A stretch of DNA of 64,000 nucleotides from Dermatemys mawii (lineage: Eukaryota > Chordata > Testudines > Dermatemydidae), in NCBI GenBank assembly GCA_007922305.1, contig ML677335.1, positions 36,381,545 through 36,445,544 on the forward strand. The letters are read 5' to 3'. Position numbers and translations under genes: made by a program. Under the pieces are notes generated by a model. That model was not told the origin of the DNA. It did not search any database and saw nothing but the letters and a program-made list of their open reading frames with translations. Of this stretch, positions 11,553 through 21,798 are shown one piece after another. Within the stretch, counting starts at the first letter, position 1; every line of letters starts with the position of its first letter.

Positions 11553-12164
11553 AGAGTGCCAAGTGACCTACATATATACTGATCTACCCTAACTGCGGAT
11601 CTGGCCCTTCTGAAGATATGGATGTCAGGTTTCCTGTGGACAGCGAAAGAGAAAAACTCACCAACCGCTATCTAACATCTACAAGCATTTCCAGGGATGA
11701 AGTCTAATTTTACTCCAGTGGAATGCTGGAGGATGACTTCAAAGAGAAAATGGGGTATACATGGTGCCTCCTGGATTCTAAAGGGTGTGTGTGTTCTCTG
11801 TAGCTGTCAGTCAGCCAGGGAGATAGAATGGATCCATCTGGGTCTCAAGTGAACAACATTCAGGTTCACATTTCAAAGCAGAGCTCTCAGTGGATTAGGA
11901 AGACACGTACTCTGGTCCTTCCCAATGACCTTTAAAACTACCAAAAATACTGAATATTTTTCTTATCTTTTCAAGAGTCCAGGTCCCTGTCACTCTTTTC
12001 ATTCCTAGCCCTGTGAGAAAGAGGAAAGCACTGAGATATGCATATGTATGTGTGTTCATTCCTTTACATTACATCCTTCAGCACCAGTCCTGTCCTGGGG
12101 TCCTCTGCACTGAACCCATCCTACTTGGTCACCCCGTTGCAGAACCAGACCATCTCTCCCTTTC
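11553..12164. other. unique non-coding DNA
   Basis: Nothing assignable is seen. The open frame at 12,013-12,231 runs into the L2 end that follows. Confidence 0.4.
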
Positions 12165-12272
12165 ATACTTAGACTGTAAGCTTCTGGGGACAGGCATTGT
12201 CTTCTTTGTTCCATGTTTGTGCAGCACCTAGCACAGTGGGGTCTGGTTCAGGCCCAGGGCAATACAATACAA
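12165..12272 (+). mobile_element. L2 LINE 3'-end relic
   Basis: AGACTGTAAGCTTCTGGGGA, CAGGCATTGTC and GCAGCACCTAGCACAGTGGG follow the order of an L2 3' untranslated end. The piece is about 108 bases and old. Confidence 0.65.
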
Positions 12273-12289
12273 ACACACACACACACACC
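12273..12289. repeat. (CA)n microsatellite
   Basis: About eight CA units directly after the L2 end, a common position for LINE-tail microsatellites. Confidence 0.85.
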
Positions 12290-12559
12290 CTTTCTGTCTC
12301 TGTTCTCTTCAATCTTTAGTCATCATGTATGTGCTGAACACAAGGCTCCACACATACTGTCCTAACACTTATTGGGAACTCCAGAACTATAACCAAGGTC
12401 CAACAGGTAATTTGTGTGTGTGTGGGGGGGGGGGTCTCCAGGTTTTTTCGCATATAATAAAAGACATCCTGCACCTTTAAGCAAAGAGTAAGATTGTTAT
12501 TGAAAAAGGGGGAGAAAGGGTCTTGTAAACACTCTTTAAATGTTAATTCCAATGTTTAA

Positions 12560-12690
12560 TTGTAGCTCACTGCGAGCCTATTAAACCCTGACTAAGTGCA
12601 CCTGACAGACTGACAACAGCATAATGCTAATGCATGCCAGGGAAGAGCAGTAATTAGCTTTTTAAATGGGTGTGATTTGGGGAAAACTGC
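12560..12690. promoter_or_regulatory. candidate conserved non-coding element
   Basis: ATGCTAAT (12,624-12,631) is an octamer-type POU site, and TAATTAGC (12,651-12,658) is a homeodomain-type site 20 bases later. The region has no repeat signature. Regulatory activity is inference only, because short motifs also arise by chance in AT-rich DNA. Confidence 0.25.
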
Positions 12691-13260
12691 TATCAGAACA
12701 AAAGGAAACACTTCTGAATGGGGGGGAAAAAAAAAAGACTTTTTTGTGGTTATCATACCTTTTAAGCCTTTGTGCAGATCTCTCCCCAGAACACAGAAGA
12801 CGTGGGGGTGGGGGGTGCAGAGGAGTTTTGAAAGGCAAATGAAGCCAATGACAGAAGTGAGTTTTTTTCCTTCTTGCGTGGTGTATGGATAAAGTAAGGT
12901 AAAGCTAAAATTAGTCGGGGGGGAGGGGGAAGGAGAAGTGTTGTACTAGTTCCTAGACTTCACCTGTCAAAGATATCTGCCATTTTACTGTGTAGAGCTG
13001 GGGGTTTATTCAGTGAATATAATCATGTATAATTAATTCCCGATCTTACCATAAATGTTAGAGGTCAGAAGAACTCCAAACAGAGCAAGAAAGAAGTGGA
13101 ATGGGTGCATACCCACTCAGAGCTCAGAGTAGGCAGTCTCCTCTTCCTCTAGCTGGCGACTTTACATTTAACTGCACATGAAAATTGAAAACCAGCACTG
13201 GGCTTTATAGTGCAGCCCTGGTTTACTGAATTCCAGTTAAACAAAGGTCACTTGTGTCCT
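12691..13260. other. unique non-coding DNA with G runs
   Basis: G-rich runs occur near 12,720, 12,803-12,817 and 12,917-12,931. No gene is seen. Confidence 0.4.
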
Positions 13261-13261
13261 C

Positions 13262-13552
13262 TAAGGCCTTGTCTACACTTAAAAATTGGATTGACATACC
13301 TATACCGCTCAGAGCTGCAAAAAATTTTGCACTCTGAGCACTGTAGTAGATAGACCTAACCTGCGATGTAGACGTGGCTAAGGATGTCCGAAGAATTCTT
13401 CCATCAAGCTAGCCACTGCCTCTCAAAGAGGTGGATTAATTACACAGACATAAAAAACCTTTTTGTTGATATAGAAAGCGTCGACACTGCTGTAGCATAG
13501 GCTGGCCTTCGGGCTTCGGTGCTGTGAAGCACCGTAAGTGTGGAACTTCACT
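13262..13552. mobile_element. MITE (AAGGCCTTGTCTACACTT end)
   Basis: The left end TAAGGCCTTGTCTACACTT is intact. The right end, CCGTAAGTGTGGAACTTC, is a decayed inverted copy. GGTGGATTAATTACA inside matches the GGTGG-TTAATTA block of the sibling MITEs. There is no coding capacity. Confidence 0.7.
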
Positions 13553-16090
13553 TTAGCGCTCTAAATGTTCCCATAGCCATTAATAAAAATACATATTTAC
13601 TTGAACATTAGAGCTGGTCAGCTGTCATACTGAAAACACAGCAAGCTTGGAGGGGAAGCCTGGTTAGTAAATCATTCATGAACCAGTCCCACTGGATGCT
13701 AATATATTTGGTATATTTATAGCTAGTCGCTGAATACTTTAGAGGAACAATTTTCCAACAATTGATTGTTCAGGAGTTGTTCATTTTGATCATCTGCTAT
13801 TTATGGTCTCTGGTTAGGTGATACTGTTCCTGCTCCTAACTGGATGACAGGCTATGTAACACATAACAAGTAATGCATTTCCAGAACAAATGACTGAGAC
13901 TTTTGAGACCTGTGAATGCAGCAGGGTGCCTAGTTCTAGAACCCCACGGAAGGTTACAACTCTTCTGCTGGGGAAACATGGGCAGAGCCAGAGAGGATCT
14001 TTAAGGCAACAACCTTAGAAACAATCAAGCTCAGGACTGAGTTTAGGCAGAAGTCTGTTTGTTATTTAAGTCTACAGTCAAGGAAAACTCTAGGAATACT
14101 GGAAGTTTAGACCATGTTCAGGGACTATATACTGCTTGGAGCAAGGTGGGAACGCCATCTGCTTCAGTTTTAACTAATATTTTATGATGTCCCAAGGGTG
14201 TGTGTGCAAATAATGGAATAGGATAATCCCTTGACTAGGAATGAATAGATGTCATGCTTCTTATACACTAATATTTCCACATACTTGTTTTATTACCAGT
14301 CGGCTAACTTCACCGTACATTTTTAAAGAGTCCCACTCAAGATAAGTCAGATGGATCCAAAATTCTTCACTTCGACAATTTCAATTTTGATTACTATACT
14401 TAAACCACTTAAAAATTAATTTGATTCTCACTTTTTGCATTTCACTCATTTGAGACAAAACAGCGACTATAATGGGTTCCACTTTCTGCTTTTAGTTTCA
14501 TTTTTTGGTTCATGTGCACTAGCACAAAACTGCTGTGTTCAGCCTCCCACAACTTCAGAGAATATTTCCATTAAAAAGAATCATATTTTGTTTTGATAAT
14601 ATGTTTAATTTCATTAGGTTTGCTAAAACAGTTCTTTTGCAAAGCGGAAATGTGAGTGCACTTGAGTACATCCCTTTAGCTACTATTTAGTTAAGGGTTG
14701 TAAATAGCAGAGCAGTGTACGATACCTCACATTATTTAAGAGTTACTGTTCTTACAGAGCACATTTCCCTCTTGGGCCCTGAGATTAAGAGCCATAACAA
14801 CAGTAATTAGCAGCCATTTTTGTTGTAGAGATTTTTGTGCACCAGGAAAGAGCGCCGTTACTCTAAATGGCTGCCCCAGGGAAGGGGAAAAGTCTGAGGA
14901 TTGAAGTGATCCATTACTAGCAGCACAAGCTGTTCCATCATTGGCCTAACACCTGCTCTTTGTTGTAGGTGACCTTGCAATGTTGTGGTGTGTGACCCTA
15001 AATGACAAATGCCATCTGGTGGTGCTGAGGGGAATGCAAAATATTGAAAACAGCGGGGGGGGGGGTCAACAAAAGTATATGTGTGGGGAGAGAATAATCA
15101 GTCATCCTGCTGTTTGCTCAGAAAAGGCTCTAGATGGTTGTTTTTTCTGGATTTTCCATCACCCACGAATAGCTTATTTGCGTATTTATTTATTTGTGGA
15201 GCAAAATTCAGCACAAATTCCCTACCAAAACAACAGGCTATTATCTTGCAATCTGTTATGTTTATCATCTGCAGTTTTGGTTGCGAAGAGTAACGGTGGT
15301 GGGCTATTCTATACTATTTTATATCTGAGATGTAACCCCTATGTATTACACATTGGCTCATGAATTGTAACTGTTCTTAATGTTTGTGGGTCAGCACATC
15401 TCTCACTAAAATCAGTTACTGTAAGTAAGAGTTTAAATCAATTAAGTTGTCCGTTTTTGCTGTTGTAAAGAGATTTGTGATAAAAATGATCCCATTGGTC
15501 TCAGTTTGTCTCTTTAGTGACCCACCGACATTTGGAAGCACTTGCTCACAAGCTGCCTTTGTTCCTGAACCTGAATCATTTCCATCATCTCTGTTTTCCC
15601 TCTTGGGGTCTGTGGGGATTCATATGATTATGCCAACTTTCTCACTGTGACACCGTGTGTCTGTATAAGAGGCAGGCAGTCATTCTCCATGTGGCTTTTC
15701 TCATACCTAAGTCAGTTCATCCTCTGAGCCAGATAGTAAATGGGGGTGGGAGGAGAAGATTTGGAATAGGGACAACTATAGGTCACCAGGTATTGTTGGA
15801 AGTTGCTTGCTATCCTAAGAAAGGACACCTCCAGCCAGCTCTCAGTTTCCTCAAGGCAACGACCTGAAGTATGCCCGCCTGATCCCTATAGGGAGATGAA
15901 TCTTCCACTCTCTATTTATTATTTCTCCTCATTATTCCAATAATCATCCCTGGAATACTTAGCATTTGACATATAGTTGGAAAAGCAAGCAACCAGCCTC
16001 TACCAGTGCTTCTATTCATCCCACCTTATAGACCAGCCAGCAGAAGGCACTTTAGATCGCACTGAGTAAGTTACCACAACAGACATAGGG
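13553..16090. other. unique non-coding DNA
   Basis: AT-rich. A TAATTAG block near 14,804 is listed separately. Open frames of up to 127 codons (14,980-15,363) show no domain, no repeat origin and no convincing splice context. Confidence 0.45.
14745..14860. promoter_or_regulatory. candidate conserved non-coding element
   Basis: GAGATTAAGAGCC and CAGTAATTAGCAGCCATTTT occur in a repeat-free stretch. TAATTAG is a homeodomain-type site. The call is weak and rests only on motif content. Confidence 0.2.
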
Positions 16091-16361
16091 CAGGTCTACA
16101 CTACCTGCTGGATCGGTGGATAGCAATTGATCTATCGGGGGGTCGATTTATAGTGTCTAGTCTACATCGATCCCTGAGCTCCCTCCCGTTGACTCTGATA
16201 CTCCACTGCCATGTACAGGCACAAGCAGAATCAACGGGGGAGCAGCAGTAGTCAACCCATCGCCGTGAAGATGCTGCGGTAAGTTGATCTAACTCTCGTA
16301 GCTGAAGTTGCATATATTAGATAATTAAATCTCCCTCCCCCCCACTCACAGTGTAGACCGG
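16091..16361. mobile_element. MITE with internal palindromes (GATCTATCGGGGGGTCGA family)
   Basis: CAGGTCTACACTACC on the left and CACAGTGTAGACCGG on the right form inverted ends. Inside are GATCTATCGGGGGGTCGATT, TCAACGGGGGAGCAG and AGCTGAAGTTGCATAT. The same three blocks recur in order in the copy at 17,393-17,676. Confidence 0.8.
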
Positions 16362-17392
16362 AGCATGCAGTCTCTTCTAGGGGAGTAAGCACAAGTCCCA
16401 GCCAAGTCAGATGGTTTTCACCCACATCAATGTGTTTTACTCCCACTCAAGACACCAAACTGCACTGTTCAATTTGCTATCCATTCATTTTGCCACAAGA
16501 AGAACAAACAAGGGTCTGAACACTGTTACCAAAGATCCCCCTGCACTTTTCACAAAAACAGTAAAGTACTATGCATTTGAAATTTCAGGTAAATGTGTCA
16601 CAAGGATAATTTATAAGAATTAAGAAATAGTAACACACTATAACAGACATACCACACACAGACAATGGAAGAGGGCAGCACTAGCAGATTTCTACTGTTG
16701 TTAGGAGCAGACCAGATCCAGAAGAGACCAGCCCCTCTTTTTCATTTTCCTCTTTCCTATACCAACTGGTAGGGAAAACAGATATTGAACTCTAGCCAAA
16801 ATTATCAGGCCAATAAAGGAAAACTACAGACCTTCAAAATAACATTTGTAAGGATCATTTATTGCACATTTTCTCATTCACTGATACAGCTGCAGCATGC
16901 ACTTCAAGAAGCAACCCAAACCAAAGCCACTTCTGAGGGTCAAGAAAACATGGTAGATGTCTTTAAAAAACAAAACAAAACACAAACAAAAAACAATACT
17001 CGTGCATCTGTGAAATATCACAAGAAAAGCTATTCTCACAACATGTTTGATCAGGCTGACAGAACTGGATTAAGAGTAAACAAATGGAAACCAAATGGAG
17101 CTCCAAAAATAATCAGCACCCTACACAGAAGCTTCCCTTCAGTCCCACCATATGATTCTGTAAATCATATGTCCCTCAAACAGACAATGCTTTCTTGTTT
17201 CATTGCTCTGGATAGATCCTTCCTCTCTGTTACCCCCTACACTTCACTTGAACTCCATCTTTCTCTCCTAGAAGCAGACAGATCCTTGGTGCCAGATGTT
17301 CTCATTCAAAAATGCACAACACAGCTGACTTTAGTGGAGTTGCAAAGGAGTAAGTGAGGACAGACACTGGCCTTTGGATTCTTAGGCCTTGT
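16362..17392. other. non-coding DNA between two sibling MITEs, with a long open frame
   Basis: A 190-codon open frame starts at 16,785 and ends at 17,357 on the plus strand. The protein is Ser/Thr/Lys/Gln-rich with three loosely similar segments (HRSFPSVPPY, DRSFLSVTPY, DRSLVPDVL). No domain, splice site or promoter supports it, so I list it here and do not call a gene. Confidence 0.3.
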
Positions 17393-17676
17393 CTTCACTG
17401 CAGTGGGGAAAGATCGATCTTATGGCAATCGATTTATCGTGTCTCATCAAGACGCGATAAATCGATAGGGGCAGCGCTGCCCCCATCGACTCTGTAACTC
17501 CAGCTTGACCAGAGGTGTAAGCTGGAGTCGACGGGGGAGCGCGCCGCCGCCTGCCGCCGCTATGAGGACAGCAGGTAAGTCGGCTGCAGATACGCAAACT
17601 TCAGCTACGTGAATCACATAGCTGAAGTTGCATATCTGCAGTCGATCCAGCCCCCTAGTGAAGACAAGGCCATAGT
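17393..17676. mobile_element. MITE, sibling of 16,091-16,361
   Basis: The left TAGGCCTTGTCTTCACT and right AGTGAAGACAAGGCC are perfect over 15 bases. The interior carries ATCGATTTATCGTGTC, an inverted GACGCGATAAATCGAT, GGAGTCGACGGGGGAGCG and AGCTGAAGTTGCATAT. Its high CpG content differs from the flanks. No clear 8-base target duplication is visible. Confidence 0.88.
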
Positions 17677-17826
17677 GTCTTAACTGCTCCTTCCATGCCC
17701 CTCTAGCCAATAGGTTCCAATTCAAAGGATCCTTCATCCACTAGTGGGATGTAATTAACATGTACTGAGAGAGCTTGTTCTCTTGCTACTTCTAGACGAG
17801 AGGCTCACAGTTAAGCATTTTAGAAG

Positions 17827-17832
17827 TTTATT
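17827..17832 (-). terminator. polyadenylation signal AATAAA
   Basis: TTTATT on the plus strand reads AATAAA on the minus strand, about 410 bases after the candidate stop codon. Cleavage would fall at roughly 17,800-17,815. Confidence 0.4.
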
Positions 17833-17940
17833 CTACCCAAACTGACAAACATTCCTCTACCACTATGAATGATAAAGTGGGTTAAGAGCCTTAGATCAGA
17901 GATCTTCATAAAAGACAGCTATGGGCAGGAGGGAGGGGAA

Positions 17941-17972
17941 AGAGAGAGAGAGAAGAAAGAAAGAAAAAAAAC
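17941..17972. repeat. GA/GAAA microsatellite
   Basis: AGAGAGAGAGAG passes into GAAAGAAAG and an A run. It falls inside the candidate 3' UTR, where it is a CT/TTTC tract on the transcribed strand. Confidence 0.85.
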
Positions 17973-18238
17973 AGAACACATTCTAAAATATTTTATCACA
18001 TTTGATACAAAAATTTTAAAACCCTTAAGTCAACCATGAAATTAGTGATTGAATAACAATCTGTGCTCTTCAAAAACTGAAATCGCTACTGCAAAAACTC
18101 CCAAAAATCAATATTCCCACATAAAGATTACTCAAATTCCTCTAAGGAAATGTTATTTTTTTAAAACTGCTACAGATAATATTCTCATTAAAATAAAACA
18201 AACAGAATGCAGTGTACAGTGAAGGCTCAAACGCTTAT

Positions 18239-18379
18239 TCAATTTCGTCTTGCTAGAGAATTCTGGCTCTTTGTGTCCAAATGAATAGCTCTGAAGGATG
18301 GCTTTCCAATTTTAATTCTGGAAAGTGTGCTATCTCCTGCCATGTTTTCCTCAGACAGAACACGTACAGAGCTCAGCAT
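18239..18379 (-). CDS. partial, unidentified C-terminal coding segment
   Basis: The translation from the putative acceptor has 46 residues. It starts MLSSVRVLSEENMAG and ends LDTKSQNSLARRN, then TGA. It is polar and basic near the end, with no hydrophobic segment, and fits a cytoplasmic tail or linker. The first ATG may simply be internal. The other two frames hit stops within nine codons. I cannot match it to a family. If it is real, upstream exons should lie at higher coordinates on the minus strand, but I could not identify one with confidence. It may also be chance. Confidence 0.33.
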   Translation of the reverse strand: MLSSVRVLSEENMAGDSTLSRIKIGKPSFRAIHLDTKSQNSLARRN

Positions 18380-18539
18380 CTGAAAGAAGGAAATAGTGTG
18401 AAAGGGGCACAAAGATGAAGTAGTGAGAATTTATTTTTATGTTCAAGATATATTTTTTTTAACAGCACATGGCCATGTGTATTATCCTCTGGTAGCAACA
18501 GATTCAATAATTGACTACATTGTATTCAGTTTTGGGGAG

Positions 18540-18744
18540 GTGTCTCATGGGATACTGTAATAAGGTCTAGGGTTTTTTCAAATATCTTTATAATGATCCA
18601 ATATGTTAATGAAATTTGCAGACAGTACTGAATTGGCAGGAGTTATGAACATCAGTTAGAACAGAGAATTATTATAAAGAAATCCAGAGAGATCAGTGGG
18701 CAGAAAATAACCAAATTTCAGTGTAGAAAAATACAAAAGCTTTT
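18540..18744 (+). pseudogene. CR1 reverse-transcriptase fragment
   Basis: AATATCTTTATAATGATCCA and GAAATTTGCAGACAGTACTG correspond to the CR1 segment that encodes the reverse-transcriptase active-site region, read here as FADST where FADDT is usual. Downstream blocks follow CR1 order loosely. The copy is short, mutated and non-functional. Confidence 0.5.
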
Positions 18745-18997
18745 CTTCTCCTACTGATAATAGCCCACCTTAATTGATTAGTCTCTTACAGTTGGAATGG
18801 CAACCCCCCTCCCCCCTCTTTTCACATTCTTTGGACATGAATATATCTTCCTATTGTATCTTCCACTCCATGCATCTGATGAAGTGGGTTTATCCCACAA
18901 AAGCTTATGCCCAAATAAATGTGTTAGTCTCCCAGGTGCCACAAGTACTCCTCATTTTTTTTTGCTGATATAGACTAACATGGCTACCACTTTAAAG
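18745..18997 (+). mobile_element. Penelope-like element 3' tail
   Basis: ACTCCATGCATCTGATGAAG, CTTATGCCCAAATAAATGTG and CTGATATAGACTAACATGGC form the tail also found at 47,638-47,790 (minus), 48,240-48,363 (plus) and 55,740-55,810 (minus). At 55,860-56,138 this tail sits after a GIY-YIG-associated reading frame, which is why I assign it to a PLE. Confidence 0.75.
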
Positions 18998-19084
18998 CAT
19001 TTAGTGTATGTTTCAGTGCTTTCTAAATCATAGCCTTCCTGTGGTATTTGGAGATGTAACTAAGAGTTACCAGATAAACCAAAA

Positions 19085-19262
19085 ATCAGGCTCAGTATCA
19101 GGGAAATCTTCCAAACAGTAAGTTGCATGAAGCTGTGGAATAGTCTCTCAAATAATGCAATGGAATCTGTTTGCATAGGATTTTTAAAACTAGACTGGAC
19201 AGAAAAACCACTAGCAAATACACAATATGGAACAATCCCTATTGGCTTGGACATAATTAGTT
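19085..19262 (+). mobile_element. CR1 LINE 3' fragment
   Basis: TCAGTATCAGGGAAATCTTC, CAAACAGTAAG, GAAGCTGTGGAATAGTCTC and AGACTGGACAG follow the order seen just after the reverse transcriptase in CR1 elements. It may be the continuation of the fragment at 18,540, split by the PLE tail. Confidence 0.6.
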
Positions 19263-20350
19263 GAGCTCTGTAATTTTCTAAAATACATTATATACACAAT
19301 TGTAAGTTACAATACACCAGTTCCATTGCCACTGTACATGTAAGGATCAATTAGGATGAACTCCCACCCAACTTTTGATCTTTACAGGTGGGTTCATGTG
19401 ATGATGATGATTTTCCAAGTGAGCCAAACACACAGAAGCAAAATACAACAGATGTTTGCCAACTCAAGTTATTATTAGCTCTAATTAGTGTTTCTGCAAA
19501 CTATAAGATTCTTAACACTGCAGCTGAACAGGCCCTGAAAAAGGCATGAGATTATTTCCTGACTTTGAAAACATGAAAGAAAAATCAAAGAAACCTCCAA
19601 TCTGTTCTGCACAAGGGAATGACCCAGTGATCTGTGCAAGTTGAGAGAAATGCATCAGCAGCAACTGAAAAGCACGTTTTAATTCATAGATCCAAATGGT
19701 CATTACAGCGATGAACAACATGAGCTCTGTTTACTGTCCATGAACTTGAACAATTACGAACAAGGGAAAATATAGAGTGAAAATGAGGTGAGGAAAGATG
19801 ACGAAAATATCACTGATGTGAATGGCACAGAATATCTTCAAGGATTATATCATTACTGTGGATTCATTAAAATCAGAAAATCACTTGCATATTCTAATTA
19901 AGTTGATCCATGTTTTGCTTGTCTGATGTTGCTCTTTCATACTTAAAATATGTATTTTTAATATATGCACTGATGTTAAGTGCCCTTTGGAAGCAAGAAT
20001 GAGAAAATATTTCCCCATTTTTTCATCCCCCATTGAGCTCCTGTACATGGCTTATTATAGGGTCATTCATGTTGATTTTAGTTCATGAAAAAAAGGGTTG
20101 ACAAGTTTGCCAATTACATGCACAAGATATATGATGGATACAGTAGGTTAAACATGGGTTGTTTTGCATGAGTTCAAGACTACTGCATTGTGCAGTTGAT
20201 CACACATTTGTTTTGGGACCTCCAATCTAGCAACTTTTGGGTCTCTGCAGCTCATAGCCCTATTATATATAGGTATGTATATGATCCTGATCACAACAGC
20301 ATCTATGTCTCTCACACCTAGGGCTGGCAAAAACCAAGAAGTCTGTTTTG
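19263..20350. other. unique non-coding DNA
   Basis: AT-rich. Minus-strand open frames of up to 69 codons show no domain or clear splice frame. Confidence 0.4.

Positions 20351-20378
<28 letters not shown>
20351..20378. repeat. (AATC)n microsatellite
   Basis: About seven tandem AATC units, probably polymorphic. Confidence 0.95.
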
Positions 20379-20382
<4 letters not shown>

Positions 20383-20481
20383 GGTTTGTTTTCATTCCAC
20401 ACTGGCACAAAAGGAAAAATGTAAAAATTCTAGCATAAAAAATACACATGCCCCCCTCCCTGGTGTATAACAGCCAATATT

Positions 20482-20615
20482 TCAGGGGTCAGTGCACTTG
20501 CCTGAGATGTGGAAGACAAGGTTCAAGTCCCTGCTTTGCCAGATTCAGAGTTGGGACTTAATCTGGGTCTCCCACATAAAAGGAAAGTCCCCAACCACCA
20601 GGCTATTGGCCATTA
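20482..20615. repeat. palindromic tRNA-related repeat
   Basis: The left half reads GTCAGTGCACTTGCCTGAGA, then AGACAAGGTTCAAGTCCCTG, with a B-box-like GGTTCAAGTCC. The right half reads GGGACTTAATCTGGGTCTCC and then CCACCAGGCTATTGG, an approximate inverted copy. Two tRNA-like heads thus face each other. Confidence 0.6.
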
Positions 20616-20774
20616 CTGGCCTGAGCTGGGTTCCCAGATACTCCATCTAAGATCTGAGAAAACATCCTAACAAAATTTGTCAAAATGGATACATCTCTGG
20701 AAAAAAATTCAGTTTTGTATTTTCTAACAAATATCGTTTGGTCGAAAATTCCTAACCAGCTTCACACACTGCAT

Positions 20775-20945
20775 AGTCTTTAATGCGTTGATCCTCACAA
20801 TACCCTCATGAGGCAGGGCAGTGATATTATCTCCACTTTGCAGATGAGGAATTGAAGTATGTAGGGGCTAAATTACTTGCAGAAAGTGATACACAGGAAG
20901 CCTCTAACAGAGCAAGAAATTAAGTCCAGGTCTCCAAAAACTCCA
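20775..20945 (-). repeat. MIR-like relic, antisense
   Basis: TATTATCTCCACTTTGCAGA, TGAGGAATTGAAG and TTAAGTCCAGGTCTCC match the reverse complement of a diverged MIR with its tRNA-like head. Confidence 0.5.
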
Positions 20946-21574
20946 GCCAGTGTGCTAAATCCAGGAGGGCAGGGAAAGAAAAAAGACCTCTCCACTCTTC
21001 TGTAATTGTCTTCCATCCTGCTATCTCACTGGTTTCCACTTTATCTCCTCCTATTCTACACTGCTGTTCTTCCTCCATAATACCCAGTCCATCCCACCAA
21101 CCCTTTGCATTAGCTGCCTTTACTTCTGTCCCACATTGAGTGCTGAAGTTATCTTTACAGAGGGAAGGTATGATTTCAGCTTTGCCTAGAGGAATCTATT
21201 TTTTTAAAAACAGGCACTATTCCAAGTCAGTGGTAGCCTCACAACACTAAAATCTGGTAATATCAATTAGCAAGGCAGAGATTCTTGTAATGAGGTGCAT
21301 AATATGTCTGTGGTATAAAATATAATTTCTAACACAGAGATTGCCTTCTTCAGCCTATTGCACAGGTGGTAGATTGCTTACATCCCTGGGTAGGGTTTCT
21401 GCCTAAATCTGCATTTAGGTATTAAGTAAATCAGTTTTAGAAACATCTGAGTACTCTTTGGAACCAAGAGCCACACGTCAAAGTGGCTATCAGAAAAGGA
21501 AACGGGATCAGCTATAGAGCAAGTTTCTGATAATTATCTGTGCAAATATACATCTCCTCCATAAGGTAAGATGA

Positions 21575-21798
21575 TATCTGATGGCAGGCAGGTGGCCTTT
21601 GGGAAGAGCCCTGGATTGGGATTCAGGAAACTTGGGTTCTATGCCCAGCTGGCCTGGCTGAGTGACCTTCGCCAGATCATTTCACCACTCTGTGCATTAG
21701 TTTCCACATATTTCAACAGAAGTAATTGCACTGACTTTTTTTATAAAGCATTTTGAGATCTACAGCTGAAAAGCATTATACAAGAGCTAAGTATTATC
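21575..21798 (+). repeat. MIR SINE, nearly full length
   Basis: GAGCCCTGGATTGGGATTCA, GGTTCTATGCCCAGCTGGCC, GAGTGACCTTCGCCAGATCA, TTTCACCACTCTGTGCATTA and AAAGCATTTTGAGATCTACA occur in the order of a sense-strand MIR. It is the best-kept MIR in the window and carries no gene. Confidence 0.8.

Larger units (their letters stand above)
17827..18379 (-). other. candidate terminal exon (coding end plus 3' UTR)
   Basis: Read on the minus strand, a pyrimidine-rich tract ends in CACTATTTCCTTCTTTCAG immediately before 18,379. Of the three frames after it, only one stays open, and it runs 46 codons to TGA at 18,239-18,241. A T-rich, 3'-UTR-like stretch of about 410 bases follows, with AATAAA at 17,827-17,832. 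A MITE begins to the left of this. I do not recognise the gene. A chance 46-codon frame is not rare, so the call rests on the acceptor, frame and poly(A) signal together. Confidence 0.4.

Noticed and set aside
17385..17680. 8-bp target duplication around the MITE
   Set aside because: Flanks were compared in several registers and do not match.
20351..20378. CRISPR-like short repeats
   Set aside because: The units are contiguous 4-base microsatellite repeats with no spacers, and the genome is eukaryotic.
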